Origin: Achromobacter sp. MYb9
GTDB lineage: Bacteria > Pseudomonadota > Gammaproteobacteria > Burkholderiales > Burkholderiaceae_B
Reading direction: 5' to 3'
DNA: 64,000 bases
Assembly (NCBI RefSeq): GCF_002975275.1
Contig: NZ_PCOQ01000002.1
Span: 398,697-462,696 of the forward strand
Below the pieces are notes generated by a model, which ran no database searches, was not told the origin of the DNA, and worked only from the letters and a program-made list of their open reading frames with translations. The number at the start of each line of letters is the position of its first letter. Position 1 is the first letter of the stretch. Of the stretch, positions 54,039-62,493 are shown piece after piece. The position numbers were made by a program, and so were the translations under genes.

Positions 54039-54584
54039 TTACTGGCGGGTGGCGCTGGGGGGCAGAATGATGCCCGAGTCGCTGCCGTTGCCGTTGCCAT
54101 TGCCGTTGGTCGCGCCTTGCTGCTGTTGCAGTTCGGCCAGGCGTTGCTCGTACAGGGCCTGGAAGTTGACTTCCGTCAGGTGCAGCGGCGGCATCGAGGT
54201 GCGGGTGATCGCGTCTGCGATGTTGGCGCGCAGGTACGGGTACAGCATGGTCGGGCAGACGATGCCCAGCAGCGGATCCAGTTGCTCTTCCGGAATGTTG
54301 GCGGCTTCGAAGATGCCGGCTTGCGTGCCTTCGACCAGGTACACGACCTTATCGTTGATGCGGGTGGTGACGGTGACGGTGACCGTGGTCTCGAACACGG
54401 TTTCCGCCAGACGCTGGCCGCCCACGGTGATGCTCACTTCGACCTGGGGCGCTTCTTGCTCCAGGAAAACGTGAGGCGCGTTCGGCATTTCCAGCGAAAG
54501 GTCTTTCAGGTAGACGCGTTGCAGATTGAACGAGGGCGCGTCGTTGCCGCCTTCTTGCTGGGTGTTTTGGTCTTGATCAGCCAT
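54039..54584 (-). CDS. secB: Protein-export chaperone SecB
   Basis: Tetrameric cytoplasmic chaperone delivering preproteins to SecA. From [13 protein letters not shown] it has 181 residues: the conserved core [32 protein letters not shown] strand, [46 protein letters not shown]. The core ends near residue 150 and is followed by a variable tail with Asn-Gly repeats encoded by a hexanucleotide repeat (54084-54107). An upstream in-frame start would add low-complexity residues. The genes grxC (upstream, 39 bp) and gpsA (downstream, 15 bp) are on the same strand. Confidence 0.95.
   Translation of the reverse strand: MADQDQNTQQEGGNDAPSFNLQRVYLKDLSLEMPNAPHVFLEQEAPQVEVSITVGGQRLAETVFETTVTVTVTTRINDKVVYLVEGTQAGIFEAANIPEEQLDPLLGIVCPTMLYPYLRANIADAITRTSMPPLHLTEVNFQALYEQRLAELQQQQGATNGNGNGNGSDSGIILPPSATRQ
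54084..54107. repeat. Hexanucleotide repeat in secB (four copies)
   Basis: GCCGTT occurs four times in tandem (54084-54107; the third copy is GCCATT). On the coding strand it gives Asn-Gly four times in the disordered C-terminal tail. Copy-number change would keep the frame and alter tail length only. Confidence 0.8.
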
Positions 54585-54623
54585 GAGTGTTTCCGTTGGT
54601 GGAGGGGGCAAAAGAGAGGGCGA

Positions 54624-54881
54624 TTAGCCGTTTAGCAAGGGGGCAAGGCCACCCGAGCGGTCCAGGGCCATCAAGTCGTCGCAACCGCCGACATGGGTAT
54701 CGCCGATGAAGATCTGCGGCACGGTGCGCCGGCCGGTACGTTCCATCATGACATCGCGCTGGGACGGGTCGCGGTCGATCTGGATGATCTCCAGGTCGGT
54801 CACGCCGCGTTGCTCGAGCAGAGCCTTGGCGCGGGCGCAGTAAGGACAATAGTCCTTGCTGTACATGACAACTTTATTCAT
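54624..54881 (-). CDS. grxC: Glutaredoxin 3
   Basis: 85-residue monothiol/dithiol glutaredoxin with the CPYC active site (C12-P-Y-C15) in MYSKDYCPYCARAKALL, the cis-Pro TVPQIFIG and GGCDDLMAL for glutathione binding. Reduces protein-glutathione mixed disulfides. It lies between the rhodanese gene (48 bp) and secB. Confidence 0.97.
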   Translation of the reverse strand: MNKVVMYSKDYCPYCARAKALLEQRGVTDLEIIQIDRDPSQRDVMMERTGRRTVPQIFIGDTHVGGCDDLMALDRSGGLAPLLNG

Positions 54882-54929
54882 AGGCGCTCCTGCGATTCGG
54901 GTTTGAAGAAAGGGGACGGGCGCCCCGGT

Positions 54930-55352
54930 TCAACCCTTCTGGGTAACCGGCAGGCTGGCGGCCGACCAGGCGCGCATGCCACCATCCAGCGGCACGACGT
55001 CGGTGAAACCTTGCGCGCGCAGCTTGGCCGCGGCACGGGCGGAATCGCGGCCATTGTCGCAAACCACGACCAGCGGCTTGTTCTTGGGCAGCGACGCGGC
55101 CTTTTGTTCGATGTCGGCGGCCGGCAAGTTGCGTGCCTGGGCGATATGGCCGGCCTGGAATTGCTCGGCGGGACGCACGTCGACCCACACGGCATTGCGC
55201 TGGTTGACCATCTGGATGGCCTCGCCGGTGCTGACGGCCGAGCCGCTGCGCCCCTTGCGGAGCGCGGGAATGGCCAGCATCACGCCGGAGATCACGGCGA
55301 CGGCGACGATGAAGACGTTATTTTTATCGAGCAAGAATTGCAGAAGATCCAC
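54930..55352 (-). CDS. Membrane-anchored rhodanese-like protein
   Basis: 140 residues with an N-terminal helix (about 11-30) placing a single rhodanese domain (about 40-138) outside or beside the membrane. The catalytic cysteine is C98 in PLVVVCDNGRDSARAA, and QRNAVWVDVRPAEQFQAGHI matches the CH2A region. Sulfurtransferase activity is likely, for example sulfane sulfur handling; the grxC and gpmA neighbours do not specify it. It is the first gene of the minus-strand rhodanese-grxC-secB-gpsA run, divergent from gpmA. Confidence 0.9.
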   Translation of the reverse strand: MDLLQFLLDKNNVFIVAVAVISGVMLAIPALRKGRSGSAVSTGEAIQMVNQRNAVWVDVRPAEQFQAGHIAQARNLPAADIEQKAASLPKNKPLVVVCDNGRDSARAAAKLRAQGFTDVVPLDGGMRAWSAASLPVTQKG

Positions 55353-55536
55353 GGGGCATCCTGAAGTACGGCGACAAGCCTGGTAGGGGCGAACCCTTGG
55401 CGTCGCCTCAGGGGCCGCGCCAGGGAAATGGGCGGGTGCGCCGGGGCAAAATCAAGGGCAAAATCACTCAATTATAAAATGAGCGCATTCTTTAACCATC
55501 CCCTAACTTTAACCCGCGCGGAAAGCGTGCCAAACC

Positions 55537-56289
55537 ATGCATAAACTTGTTCTGATGCGCCACGGCGAAAGCCAATGGAATCTGGAAAACCGTTTCACCG
55601 GCTGGACCGACGTCGACCTGACCGAAACCGGCCGTGAACAGGCCCGCAAGGCCGGAGAATTGCTGAAGAAAGAGGGCTACACCTTCGATCTGGCCTATTC
55701 GTCGCTGCTCAAGCGCGCCATCCGCACGCTGTGGATCGCGCTGGACGCCATGGACGCCATGTACACCCCCGTGGGCGTGAACTGGCGCCTGAACGAACGC
55801 CACTATGGCGCGCTGCAAGGCCTGAACAAGGCCGAAACCGCCGCCAAGTACGGCGACGAACAGGTCCTGGTCTGGCGCCGCGCCTATGCCATCGCCCCGG
55901 AACCGCTGTCGCTGGACGACGAGCGTCATCCGCGTTTCGACAGCCGCTACGCCAAGATCCCGGCGGACCAGTTGCCTGCCACCGAGTGCCTGAAAGACAC
56001 CGTGGCCCGCGTGCTGCCGTTCTGGAACGAATCCATCGCCCCGGCCATCCGCTCGGGCCGCAAGGTGCTGGTCGCCGCCCACGGCAACAGCTTGCGCGCG
56101 CTCATCAAGCACCTGGACAATGTGTCCGACGACGATATCGTCAACCTCAATATTCCGACCGGCCAGCCGCTGGTCTACGAATTGGATGATGACCTGCGCC
56201 CCATCCGCCACTATTATCTGGGCGATGCCGCCGAGATCGAGGCGGCCATGGCTGCCGTGGCCGCCCAGGGCAAGGCCAAGAAGGACTAA
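55537..56289 (+). CDS. gpmA: 2,3-bisphosphoglycerate-dependent phosphoglycerate mutase
   Basis: Glycolytic mutase of 250 residues. The phospho-histidine motif [10 protein letters not shown] contains R8, H9 and E11; [27 protein letters not shown] and the second histidine in [16 protein letters not shown] complete the active site. A probable promoter -10 (TATAAA) lies around 55476-55481 in the divergent region with the rhodanese gene. Confidence 0.97.
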   Translation: MHKLVLMRHGESQWNLENRFTGWTDVDLTETGREQARKAGELLKKEGYTFDLAYSSLLKRAIRTLWIALDAMDAMYTPVGVNWRLNERHYGALQGLNKAETAAKYGDEQVLVWRRAYAIAPEPLSLDDERHPRFDSRYAKIPADQLPATECLKDTVARVLPFWNESIAPAIRSGRKVLVAAHGNSLRALIKHLDNVSDDDIVNLNIPTGQPLVYELDDDLRPIRHYYLGDAAEIEAAMAAVAAQGKAKKD

Positions 56290-56478
56290 AAGGACCCGTT
56301 CACACCAGATGGAACCCCGCATGATTGCGCAATCACCCTCCGGGCAGGCTGGCACTCGGGCGCCAGGCGTCGTGGTGGCCACCTTGCGTGGTGCAGGCCG
56401 CGCGGCGTCAGCTACGCCTGGCCTGGCCTCCGATTTCCAGTTTGTGCGAGGCTCCCTCCGGTGAGAGCAGGTCCTTCT

Positions 56479-58074
56479 ATGCGTCACACGGCAGGGTTGT
56501 TGTTGGCGGTCATGTTGGCCGGTGCGGGGTTGTCGGCCCGCGCGGCCCCCAACGACCTTGCCGGGCGCCAGTCCGACGCCGAACGCCAGCAGGCCGCCTT
56601 GCGCGACCGCATCGAGAACCTGCAAAAGGACATCGACGGCCGCGAGGCCGCCCGCAAGGAAGCGGCCGACGCGCTCAAACAGTCGGAGTCCTCGATTTCC
56701 AGGATCAACCTGCGCTTGCGGGAATTGGGCGAGGCCAACCGCCAGGCGCAGGCCGACCTGGCCAGCCTGGAAAAGCAGATCGGCGCGCAAGAGGCCGTGC
56801 TGGCAAAGCGCCGCACCGAGCTTGCCGATCAACTGCGCACCCAATACACCAGCGGCGTGTCGCCCTGGACGGCGCTGCTGTCCGGCGACGATCCCCAGGT
56901 GCTGGGCCGTAACCTCGGCTACCTGGATTACGTGTCGCAGGCTCGCGCCAATGCCGTGCAGGCGCTGCGGGCCGACATCGAGCGCCTGGCCGCCTTGCAG
57001 GCGCGTGCCGATGCGCGCCGCGGCGAGATCGAAAAGGTCGTGGCCGAAACCTCCGAACAGAAGACCGCCCTGGTCGGCCAGCAGAAAGAGCGCGCCACGC
57101 TGCTGGCGCAACTGGAAGGGCAGATCGCCGCCCAGCGCGCCGAAGCCAACAAGCTGGGCCGCGACGATCAGCGCCTGTCGCGCCTGATCACCGACCTGGA
57201 CGCGGCGATCACCAAGCAGATCGAAGAAGCCCGCAAAGCCGAAGAGGCGCGCAGGAAGGCCGAAGAGGCGCGCCGGGTGGAAGAAGCCCGCCGCGCGGCC
57301 GAAGACGCCAAGAAGCGCGCCGAGGCGCAACGCCGCGCGGACGAAGCCCGCAAGAAGGCCGAGGCAGACCGCAAGCTGGCGGCCGACGCGGCCGCCCGGC
57401 GCGATCGCGACAGCCGCGACGCCCAGGAAGCGGCCCAGGCCCGCGAACAAGTCGAGACGGCGTCGCGCCAGAATCGCGGCCCCGTCGCCGTGGCCGACCC
57501 GGACGCCGCCGGATTACGCCCGGCTGAACAGCGCCACACCCGGCTGACGGATCCGGCCGACACGCCGCCGCCATCGACGAAACCCGCGGATTCTCCCAAA
57601 AAGGCGGAACCCGCCGAACCCGAAACCACTCCAACCCGCACCGCATCGGCCCAGCAGACCACTCGCGCCGTGCCGCTGGGCGGGGGCAACGGCTTGAAGC
57701 ATGGCCTGGCCATGCCCGTGCGCGGGCAGGTGCAAGGCCGTTTCGGGGTCGACCGCCCGGACGGCGGTGTCTGGCGTGGCGTGGTGCTGCGCGCGCCGGA
57801 AGGCACCCCCGTCAAAGTGGTGGCTCCGGGCACCGTCGTCTACGCCGAGTGGCTGCGCGGTTTTGGCAACCTCATCATTGTGGATCATGGCCAGCAGTAC
57901 CTGACGGTCTATGCTTACAACCAAAGTCTGCTCAAACGAGTGGGAGATTCAGTGACAGGTGGCGATACTATTGCTACGGTAGGGGCAACCGGCGGCCAAG
58001 TGGAATCCGGCCTATACTTTGAAATTCGCCATCGTGGCGCTCCTGTGGATCCGGCCCAGTGGCTGGCCCAGTAG
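56479..58074 (+). CDS. envC: Murein hydrolase activator EnvC-like
   Basis: 531-residue exported divisome factor that activates amidases AmiA/B. It has a signal peptide (about 1-23), a long coiled coil (about 30-320) and a C-terminal LytM/M23 domain (about 410-531). The LytM zinc ligands are lost: where active enzymes have HxxxD and HxH, this one has WRGVVL and VYAYNQS, as in E. coli EnvC, while HGQQYLTVYAYNQSLLKRVGD and LYFEIRHRGAPVDPAQWL remain. So it is an activator, not a hydrolase. Residues about 245-310 are an Ala/Glu/Arg/Lys-rich helix (KAEEARRxAEEAR...), then a Pro/Thr/Ala linker. It is followed by ctpA. Confidence 0.93.
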   Translation: MRHTAGLLLAVMLAGAGLSARAAPNDLAGRQSDAERQQAALRDRIENLQKDIDGREAARKEAADALKQSESSISRINLRLRELGEANRQAQADLASLEKQIGAQEAVLAKRRTELADQLRTQYTSGVSPWTALLSGDDPQVLGRNLGYLDYVSQARANAVQALRADIERLAALQARADARRGEIEKVVAETSEQKTALVGQQKERATLLAQLEGQIAAQRAEANKLGRDDQRLSRLITDLDAAITKQIEEARKAEEARRKAEEARRVEEARRAAEDAKKRAEAQRRADEARKKAEADRKLAADAAARRDRDSRDAQEAAQAREQVETASRQNRGPVAVADPDAAGLRPAEQRHTRLTDPADTPPPSTKPADSPKKAEPAEPETTPTRTASAQQTTRAVPLGGGNGLKHGLAMPVRGQVQGRFGVDRPDGGVWRGVVLRAPEGTPVKVVAPGTVVYAEWLRGFGNLIIVDHGQQYLTVYAYNQSLLKRVGDSVTGGDTIATVGATGGQVESGLYFEIRHRGAPVDPAQWLAQ

Positions 58075-58092
58075 GGGCATTGGCAAAATTGT

Positions 58093-58123
58093 CGTTGGTA
58101 AATAACCGTTGGTGAATTACCAA
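58093..58123. repeat. Tandem 14-nt repeat with embedded inverted repeat before ctpA
   Basis: Two near-identical 14-mers, CGTTGGTAAATAAC (58093-58106) and CGTTGGTGAATTAC (58107-58120), lie head to tail; TTGGTAA (58095-58101) and TTACCAA (58117-58123) also form a perfect inverted repeat. This sits 36 bp before the ctpA start in an AT-rich gap and may be a regulator site. Confidence 0.55.
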
Positions 58124-58158
58124 ACCCCATCGGCGAAAACAAAATTCGGGAAGTGTGC

Positions 58159-59604
58159 ATGGGCACTCGCAAGTTTCGCGGTTTCGGTCTGATAGCCATC
58201 GGTGCGGTGGCTGGCGTATTGCTTAGTGTTGGAGTGACAGCCGTCGCCCAGCGCGGCAGTCCCTTGCCACTGGACGAGCTCAGGCAACTGACCAGCGTGT
58301 TCGCCGCCATCAAGAACAACTACGTCGAGGCGGTCGACGACAAAACCCTGATCGACAATGCCATTTCCGGCATGGTTTCGAACCTGGACCCGCATTCCGC
58401 CTACCTGGATGCCGACGCCTTCCGCGAAATGCAGACGGCCACGCAAGGCGAGTTCGGCGGCCTGGGCATCGAAGTCGGCGCCGAAGACGGCTTCGTGAAG
58501 GTGATTTCGCCGATCGAAGGCACGCCCGCCGCGCGCGCTGGCGTCATGGCCGGCGACCTGATCATCAAGATCGACGACACGCCCACCAAGGGCATGACCC
58601 TGAACGACGCGGTCAAGCTCATGCGCGGCGCGCCCAAGTCGCCGATCACGCTGACCATCATGCGCGCCGACCGTCCCCAGCCCATCGTGCTGAAGATCGT
58701 CCGCGACATCATCAAGGTGCGCAGCGTGCGCAGCAAGATGCTGGACAACGGCGTGGGCTACATCCGCGTCGCGCAGTTCCAGGAAAAGACGGGTTCGGAC
58801 CTGGCCAAGGAACTGAAGGACCTGGGCGCCAAAGAGCCGCTCAAGGGCCTGGTCCTGGACCTGCGCAACGATCCGGGCGGCCTCTTGACCAGCGCCATCG
58901 GCGTGTCCGGCGCCTTCCTGCCGGCCGACGCCCTGGTGGTGTCCACCGACGGCCGCACGCCCGACGCCCGCCACAAGTACCTGGCCACGCCGTCGGAATA
59001 CGCTCGTGGTGAAAGCAACTACCTGTCCGGCCTGCCGGCCTGGACCAAGACCGTGCCGATGGTGGTGCTGGTGAACGTGGGTTCGGCCTCGGCCTCCGAG
59101 ATCGTGGCCGGCGCGCTGCAAGACCACAAGCGCGCCAAGGTGCTGGGCAACCGCACCTTCGGCAAGGGCTCCGTGCAGGTCATCCTGCCGCTGTCCGAAA
59201 CCACCGCGGTCAAGCTGACCACGTCGCGCTACTTCACGCCCAACGGCCGCTCCATCCAGGCGACCGGCATTGAACCGGACTACGTCGTTGCCGATACGGC
59301 CGACGGCGACTTGTTCCGCCTGCCGCGCGAAGCCGACCTGCAGCGCCACCTGTCCAACCCGGGAACGTCCAACGAAGTGAAGTCCAATGCCGAGCAGGAC
59401 AACGTCGACGTCCCGACCAAGGTGTTCGAATTCGGCGGCAAGGACGACTTCCAGTTGCAGCAGGCGCTGAACGTGCTGGCCGGCAAGCCGGTGCAAAAGG
59501 GCTCGGCCCGTGCACAGGCCAAGGCTGACGCCAAGGCCGGCGGCGGCACGCCCACGCGCATGAAGATCACGCCGACCGGAGTCGAGCCCAGCAAGGACAA
59601 ATGA
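58159..59604 (+). CDS. ctpA: S41 carboxyl-terminal processing protease
   Basis: 481-residue periplasmic protease anchored by a signal/anchor sequence (about 8-30). Order: N-terminal helical part, PDZ domain (about 100-180; GLGIEVGAEDGFVKVISPIEGTPAARAGVMAGDLI), and S41 catalytic domain with the Ser/Lys dyad S311 (NVGSASASEIVAGAL) and K336 (FGKGSVQ). The C-terminus is a charged low-complexity tail (NVLAGKPVQ to EPSKDK). The ATG at 58159 with GGGAAG upstream is preferred over a GTG two codons earlier. envC-ctpA is a known cell-envelope pairing. Overlaps moeB by 4 bp. Confidence 0.94.
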   Translation: MGTRKFRGFGLIAIGAVAGVLLSVGVTAVAQRGSPLPLDELRQLTSVFAAIKNNYVEAVDDKTLIDNAISGMVSNLDPHSAYLDADAFREMQTATQGEFGGLGIEVGAEDGFVKVISPIEGTPAARAGVMAGDLIIKIDDTPTKGMTLNDAVKLMRGAPKSPITLTIMRADRPQPIVLKIVRDIIKVRSVRSKMLDNGVGYIRVAQFQEKTGSDLAKELKDLGAKEPLKGLVLDLRNDPGGLLTSAIGVSGAFLPADALVVSTDGRTPDARHKYLATPSEYARGESNYLSGLPAWTKTVPMVVLVNVGSASASEIVAGALQDHKRAKVLGNRTFGKGSVQVILPLSETTAVKLTTSRYFTPNGRSIQATGIEPDYVVADTADGDLFRLPREADLQRHLSNPGTSNEVKSNAEQDNVDVPTKVFEFGGKDDFQLQQALNVLAGKPVQKGSARAQAKADAKAGGGTPTRMKITPTGVEPSKDK

Positions 59605-60356
59605 ACGACGAGCAACTGCTGCGCTACGCCCGCCACATCCTGCTGGACGAGCTAGGAATCGAAGGGCAGGAAAAACTGCTGGCGGCGCGTGTGCTCATCG
59701 TTGGGGCGGGTGGACTGGGTTCACCCGCCGCGCTCTACCTGGCCACCGCCGGCGTGGGCGACATCACCCTGGCTGACGACGACATCGTCGAACTCAGCAA
59801 CCTGCAACGCCAGATCCTCCACACCACCGCCAGCGTCGGCCGGCCCAAGGCCGAGTCCGGGCGCGACATGCTGGCGGCGTTCAATCCGCAGGCGCAGGTG
59901 CATGCCCGAGTCGAACGCCTGAAAGACCAGTCGCTGTCCGACGCCGTCGCCGCCGCCGACCTGGTGCTGGACTGCACCGACAACTTCACCACCCGCCACG
60001 CCATCAACCGTGCTTGCGTGCAACACCGCAAGCCGCTGGTGTCCGGCGCGGCCATCCGCTTTGACGGCCAGATCAGTGTGTACGACCTGCGCGATGACAA
60101 CGCGCCCTGTTACCACTGTCTGTTCCCGGAAGCGGACGACGTCGAAGAAGCCAACTGCGCCACGATGGGGGTCTTCGCCCCAGTCGTCGGCATCATCGGC
60201 AGCATGCAGGCGGCCGAAGCGCTGAAACTGCTGTCCGGCGTGGGTGAAAGCCTGTCTGGCCGCTTGCTGTGGCTTGACGTCCGCACTATGCAGTGGCGCA
60301 GCGTCAACGTCCAGCGCGACCCCGAATGCGCGGTTTGCGGCCATCGCGGCCACTGA
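59601..60356 (+). CDS. moeB: ThiF/MoeB/HesA-type sulfur-carrier adenylyltransferase
   Basis: E1-like adenylating enzyme of 251 residues that activates the C-terminus of a small sulfur carrier (MoaD/ThiS). It has VLIVGAGGLGSPAALYLATAGVGDITLADDD, the R-Q-L stretch LSNLQRQILH, the crossover cysteine C186 in VEEANCATMGVFAP, and zinc ligands C170, C173, C243 and C246. No moa/thi genes are adjacent, so MoeB versus ThiF is undecided. ATG overlaps the ctpA stop (ATGA). Confidence 0.9.
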   Translation: MNDEQLLRYARHILLDELGIEGQEKLLAARVLIVGAGGLGSPAALYLATAGVGDITLADDDIVELSNLQRQILHTTASVGRPKAESGRDMLAAFNPQAQVHARVERLKDQSLSDAVAAADLVLDCTDNFTTRHAINRACVQHRKPLVSGAAIRFDGQISVYDLRDDNAPCYHCLFPEADDVEEANCATMGVFAPVVGIIGSMQAAEALKLLSGVGESLSGRLLWLDVRTMQWRSVNVQRDPECAVCGHRGH

Positions 60357-60397
60357 GGCCGGCCCAGGCGCTAGGCGAAAAATTCGTTTTGCGCCGG

Positions 60398-60413
60398 GGG
60401 CTTATTGCCCTTT
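60398..60413 (+). terminator. Small hairpin after moeB
   Basis: GGGC (60398-60401) pairs with GCCC (60407-60410) around TTATT and is followed by TTT. A weak terminator candidate in the 139-bp moeB to GGDEF gap; a second possible hairpin (GGCGC/GCGCC, 60368-60394) precedes it. Confidence 0.4.
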
Positions 60414-60495
60414 GGGACAATATTAAAGGCTTGAAATACCTGCTATAACGCCAGCCAGCCTACTCAATACAGGTAATGGCGATGGACGTGACGGC

Positions 60496-61692
60496 GTGGA
60501 TACAGGACTGAAGTTCAGCTTGCCCAAGTGGCGCCTGACGCGCTGGTTGACGCACGCCGGCCAGGATACGCCCGCGGATATCCGCGCGGCGCTGATCGCC
60601 AGCCTGTTCGGCACGCTGCCCATCTTTGCCGGCGGCGTCATCAATACCCTGATGATTTCGGGCGTGGTCACCTGGCGTCGCCCCGAGCCCCTGTACATCT
60701 CGTGGCTGGCGCTGGAGGTGGTGCTGGCCATCGTCCGGGTCACGATCCTGCGCGCCGCCTTGCGCGCCGCGCCCAAGGGCGGCAACACCCATACCGACCT
60801 CTACATCGTGCTGGCGCTGCTGTGGGCGTTCAGCGTGGGCTATGGCGTGTTCATTACCTTTCTCAACGGAGATTGGCTGGCCGCCACCTTGGCCGGGGTG
60901 TCCTGCGGCGCGATGGCAGGCGGCATCTGCTTTCGCAACTACGGCGCACCCCGCCTGGTCGGCGCCATGATCTTCCTGAGCCTGGGCCCCATGTGCCTGG
61001 GCGCGCTGTTTACCGGCGAATACGTTACCGCCATCGTCTTCATCCAGATTCCGTTCTACCTGGTCAGCATGAGCGTCGCGTCGCATCGGCTGAACCGCAT
61101 CCTGGTGTCCACCATGCTGGCCGAGCGCGACAGCGAACGGCGCGCCAACGAAGACGCGCTGACGGGCCTGGCCAACCGGACGGGGCTGCAGGTGGCGCTG
61201 GAGCGGGTTTGCGCCAGCGCGCGGGCGCACGACAGCCATGTCGCGCTGCTGTACATGGACATGGATGATTTCAAGCGCATCAATGACACCTACGGCCACG
61301 CGGCGGGTGATCAGGTATTGACCACCGTCGCCCAGCGCATGCGCGGCATGCTGCGGGTGGACGACGTTGCCGCCCGGATCGGGGGCGACGAATTCATCGT
61401 ATTGGTGACGGGCATCGACGCCACGGCGGCGTTGCGGCTGGGCGAACACTTGCTGCACGACGCCTCTCAGCCCATCTCGCTGGCGGACGGCACCCGGGTC
61501 AGCGTGGGGCTTTCGATCGGCATTTCGATTATTTCGGGCGCCAATCGCAGCCCGCAGGCGGCGCTGGATTCCGCGGATGCCGCGTTGTACCGCGCCAAGG
61601 CGCGGGGCGGGCGCTGCTGCGAAATCGTCGGGGGCGGCGATGCCGACGCCACGGCGTCCGCAGGGGCCGGCGGAGAACCCGCCACCATTTGA
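60496..61692 (+). CDS. Membrane-bound diguanylate cyclase
   Basis: 398-residue c-di-GMP synthase. Residues about 35-205 hold five or six transmembrane helices of a novel-looking membrane sensory region (no MHYT, 7TMR or MASE motif was recognised). The GGDEF domain (about 225-380) has ALTGLANRTGL, MDMDDFKRIND and the active loop RIGGDEF (GGDEF at 296-300). The inhibitory site RxxD is intact at R287-D290, five residues upstream of GGDEF. No EAL domain, so it is a synthase. Start is GTG; a short frame (60477-60512, 11 codons) overlaps it. No strong ribosome binding site. Confidence 0.9.
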   Translation: MDTGLKFSLPKWRLTRWLTHAGQDTPADIRAALIASLFGTLPIFAGGVINTLMISGVVTWRRPEPLYISWLALEVVLAIVRVTILRAALRAAPKGGNTHTDLYIVLALLWAFSVGYGVFITFLNGDWLAATLAGVSCGAMAGGICFRNYGAPRLVGAMIFLSLGPMCLGALFTGEYVTAIVFIQIPFYLVSMSVASHRLNRILVSTMLAERDSERRANEDALTGLANRTGLQVALERVCASARAHDSHVALLYMDMDDFKRINDTYGHAAGDQVLTTVAQRMRGMLRVDDVAARIGGDEFIVLVTGIDATAALRLGEHLLHDASQPISLADGTRVSVGLSIGISIISGANRSPQAALDSADAALYRAKARGGRCCEIVGGGDADATASAGAGGEPATI

Positions 61693-61734
61693 ACGGGGCG
61701 CATACGCCGGCAACCGGGGCGTATTGGGTTGAAA

Positions 61735-61767
61735 GTTATCAGATAACCTGAAAAATCTGCCTATAAT
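61735..61767 (+). promoter_or_regulatory. Promoter and palindromic operator of the GntR gene
   Basis: GTTATCAGATAAC (61735-61747) is a perfect 6-1-6 palindrome, and TATAAT (61762-61767) lies 6 nt before the ATG at 61774. This suits an autoregulated GntR/FadR-type repressor and predicts a leaderless transcript. The -35 is not obvious; the palindrome covers that region. Confidence 0.65.
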
Positions 61768-61773
61768 CCAGGC

Positions 61774-62493
61774 ATGCTGACCAAGACCCTGACCTTGACC
61801 GAACAGGTCGCCCGCCAGATCGCCGCCGACATCGCCGATGGCGTGCACCCGGTCGGCGCCAAATTGCCGTCCGGCCGGATTCTGGCCGGCCAATACGGCG
61901 TCAGCGCCGCCGTGATCCGAGAGGCGACGGAGCGCCTGCGCGCCCAGGGCATGATCCAAAGCCGGCAGGGCTCGGGCAGCACCGTGGTGTCGCGCACCGG
62001 CAGCCAGGGCTTTCAGGTGTCTAGCGGCATCGGCGTGGACCGTGGCCAATTGGCCGGCGTCTACGAATTGCGGATGGAGCTGGAAGGGGGCGCGGCCGCG
62101 TTGGCGGCGTTGCGGCGCAATGCCGCCGACCTGAGCGCCATGGCGCAGGCGCTCGCCAGCCTGGAGGCCCACCTTGACCATCCCGACGACGGCGTGGAAC
62201 ACGATGTGGCGTTCCACATTGCCATCGCCGCGGCCACGCACAACAGTACCTACCAGGACCTGTTGCAGTACTTGAATCTGCAGTTGCGGCTGGCGGTCCG
62301 CACCGCACGGTCCAACAGCCGTTTGCAGGAGGGACTGACCGCGGCGGTGCACCAGGAACATGTCGCCGTGTTCGAGGCCATCCGCGCGGGCAATCCCGAA
62401 CAGGCCCGCCAGGCGGCGGTCTTCCATTTGCAGCAGGCGGCTCGCCGCCTGCAACTCGATCCCTTATTTTTCGCGGCAACGCAGACACCATGA
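61774..62493 (+). CDS. FadR-subfamily (FCD) GntR transcriptional regulator
   Basis: 239-residue regulator. The N-terminal winged HTH (about 1-72) has AKLPSGRILAGQYGVSAAVIREATERLRAQG and the wing GSGSTVVS; the C-terminal all-helical FCD effector domain (about 85-230) carries the putative metal ligands D/H in HDVAFHIAIAAATHN and HQEHVAVFEAIR. Its stop overlaps the FAD-oxidase gene by 4 bp, so it probably senses the substrate of that enzyme, perhaps a 2-hydroxyacid as with LldR/GlcC. The upstream palindrome suggests autoregulation. Confidence 0.92.
   Translation: MLTKTLTLTEQVARQIAADIADGVHPVGAKLPSGRILAGQYGVSAAVIREATERLRAQGMIQSRQGSGSTVVSRTGSQGFQVSSGIGVDRGQLAGVYELRMELEGGAAALAALRRNAADLSAMAQALASLEAHLDHPDDGVEHDVAFHIAIAAATHNSTYQDLLQYLNLQLRLAVRTARSNSRLQEGLTAAVHQEHVAVFEAIRAGNPEQARQAAVFHLQQAARRLQLDPLFFAATQTP

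Noticed and set aside
55492..57450. A 652-codon minus-strand frame opposite gpmA and envC
   Set aside because: Gly/Ala/Leu/Phe-rich shadow of the real genes, no family similarity.
60477..60512. An 11-codon ORF (MAMDVTAWIQD) overlapping the GTG start of the diguanylate cyclase
   Set aside because: No good ribosome binding site and too short to judge; mentioned only because it overlaps the start.
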